Source of the DNA: Aliivibrio finisterrensis
GTDB taxonomy: Bacteria; Pseudomonadota; Gammaproteobacteria; Enterobacterales; Vibrionaceae
NCBI RefSeq assembly: GCF_008933155.1
Contig: NZ_WBVP01000003.1
Span: 234,813-298,812, forward strand
Length of the DNA stretch: 64,000 nt
Direction of reading: 5' to 3'
A program made the translations under genes and the position numbers. Below the pieces are notes generated by a model. The model did no database searches, was not told the DNA's origin, and saw only the letters and a list, made by a program, of their open reading frames with translations. This document shows positions 63,714 to 64,000 of the stretch, piece by piece. The first letter of the stretch is position 1. Each line of letters opens with the position of its first letter.

Positions 63714-64000
63714 TGTTGAAGTAGCCATAAAGTGATATATATCACAACCATAACTTGACATTGCCTTTTTCTATACCGTACTTTTGTAAGTTTACAACAT
63801 ATGGTGAAAGAGGCACTGCAATATGAATACTCTTCTTACCCCTTCCACAGACGTTCTTGGCGCATTTGAAATCCTGCTCGTAACTTTCTAAATCATGTAA
63901 TAAGTCATAACCTGATACTAAATATTGAATTTATTTCGCAATCTTAGGTTTACTAAGTAAGCATAAAACTAAGAACATTTTTCACTCTTTTCTAAAGGTT
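63714..64000 (+). mobile_element. Start of a second Tn7-like element (right-type end), continues off the window
   Basis: It begins TGTTGAAG and has closely packed sites AGCCATAAAGTGATAT (63723-63738) and ACCATAACTTGACATT (63747-63762), in the same orientation as the guaC-side end of the first element. From memory (unverified), these and the following TTGCC...CTATACCGTA are like the Tn6677 right end. The last 230 bp hold a 22-codon frame (63823-63891) too short to judge and no other gene. The rest of the element lies to the right. Confidence 0.72.

Noticed and set aside
63823..63891. 22-codon frame in the start of the second Tn7-like element
   Set aside because: Too short and without a clear ribosome site or motif to call a gene.

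Overview
The window looks like a chromosomal stretch of a Vibrionaceae bacterium, most probably Aliivibrio or a close Vibrio relative. The DNA is AT-rich by eye. The housekeeping genes (gcvP-gcvH-regulator-gcvT, MaoC-like dehydratase, cheV, ppiC, gsk, guaC), the dmsABC respiratory locus and a GH19 chitinase all fit that family. Species assignment is inference from gene content, not a search.

Layout. (A) 1-~20260 is an accessory island. It holds the end of mcrC (McrBC restriction), a two-gene Druantia type III-like defence system (druH, druE), a small cassette of unrecognised genes (exported protein, ankyrin protein, 36-aa zinc ribbon), a degenerate ATPase-like protein, and a leftward three-gene module with two very large tyrosine recombinases. 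The island ends near a 3' fragment of tRNA-Gly(UCC), a probable attachment scar. (B) ~20260-22063 is mobile debris: a Cro/C1 regulator, an excisionase-like protein, the arm domain of an integrase cut off after about 62 codons, and a frameshifted ISAs1-type transposase remnant. (C) 22146-45936 is mostly core: a multi-domain GH19 chitinase, NapF-like and TorD-like accessory proteins divergent from dmsABC, an EamA exporter, an EIIC-EAL protein, the glycine cleavage genes with a local XRE-cupin regulator, a MaoC protein, cheV, ppiC, gsk and guaC. (D) 45957-63708 is a complete-looking, 17,752-bp Tn7-like element inserted 20 bp after the guaC stop codon and flanked by a 5-bp duplication (GAAAT). It keeps an apparently intact tnsA, but tnsB is broken (catalytic core deleted) and there is no tnsC or tniQ/tnsD. 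(E) 63714-64000 is the start of a second Tn7-like element abutting the shared GAAAT, so two elements sit in tandem at the guaC site.

The cargo of the first Tn7-like element is a coherent module: a periplasmic Ser-type sulfatase, its radical-SAM maturase, a cytoplasmic GAF histidine kinase with a NarL-type response regulator, a catalase, and a MoxR-DUF58-DUF4381-BatA-BatB/TPR-BatD operon plus a small exported protein. Four promoter regions in this module carry variants of one inverted repeat, TAGGA-N4-TCCTA. This suggests a self-contained regulon controlled by the encoded two-component pair (inference). The module ends with a small membrane protein and a HlyD-type adaptor.

The most interesting points are the tandem Tn7-like insertions with a preserved duplication and mismatched transposase-site types at the two ends, the shared palindrome in the cargo promoters, the Druantia/McrBC island with its recombinase trio, and the guaC promoter whose predicted start lies at the foot of a terminator-like hairpin. 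No CRISPR array, rRNA or complete tRNA was seen. All family assignments come from reading motifs without database searches.
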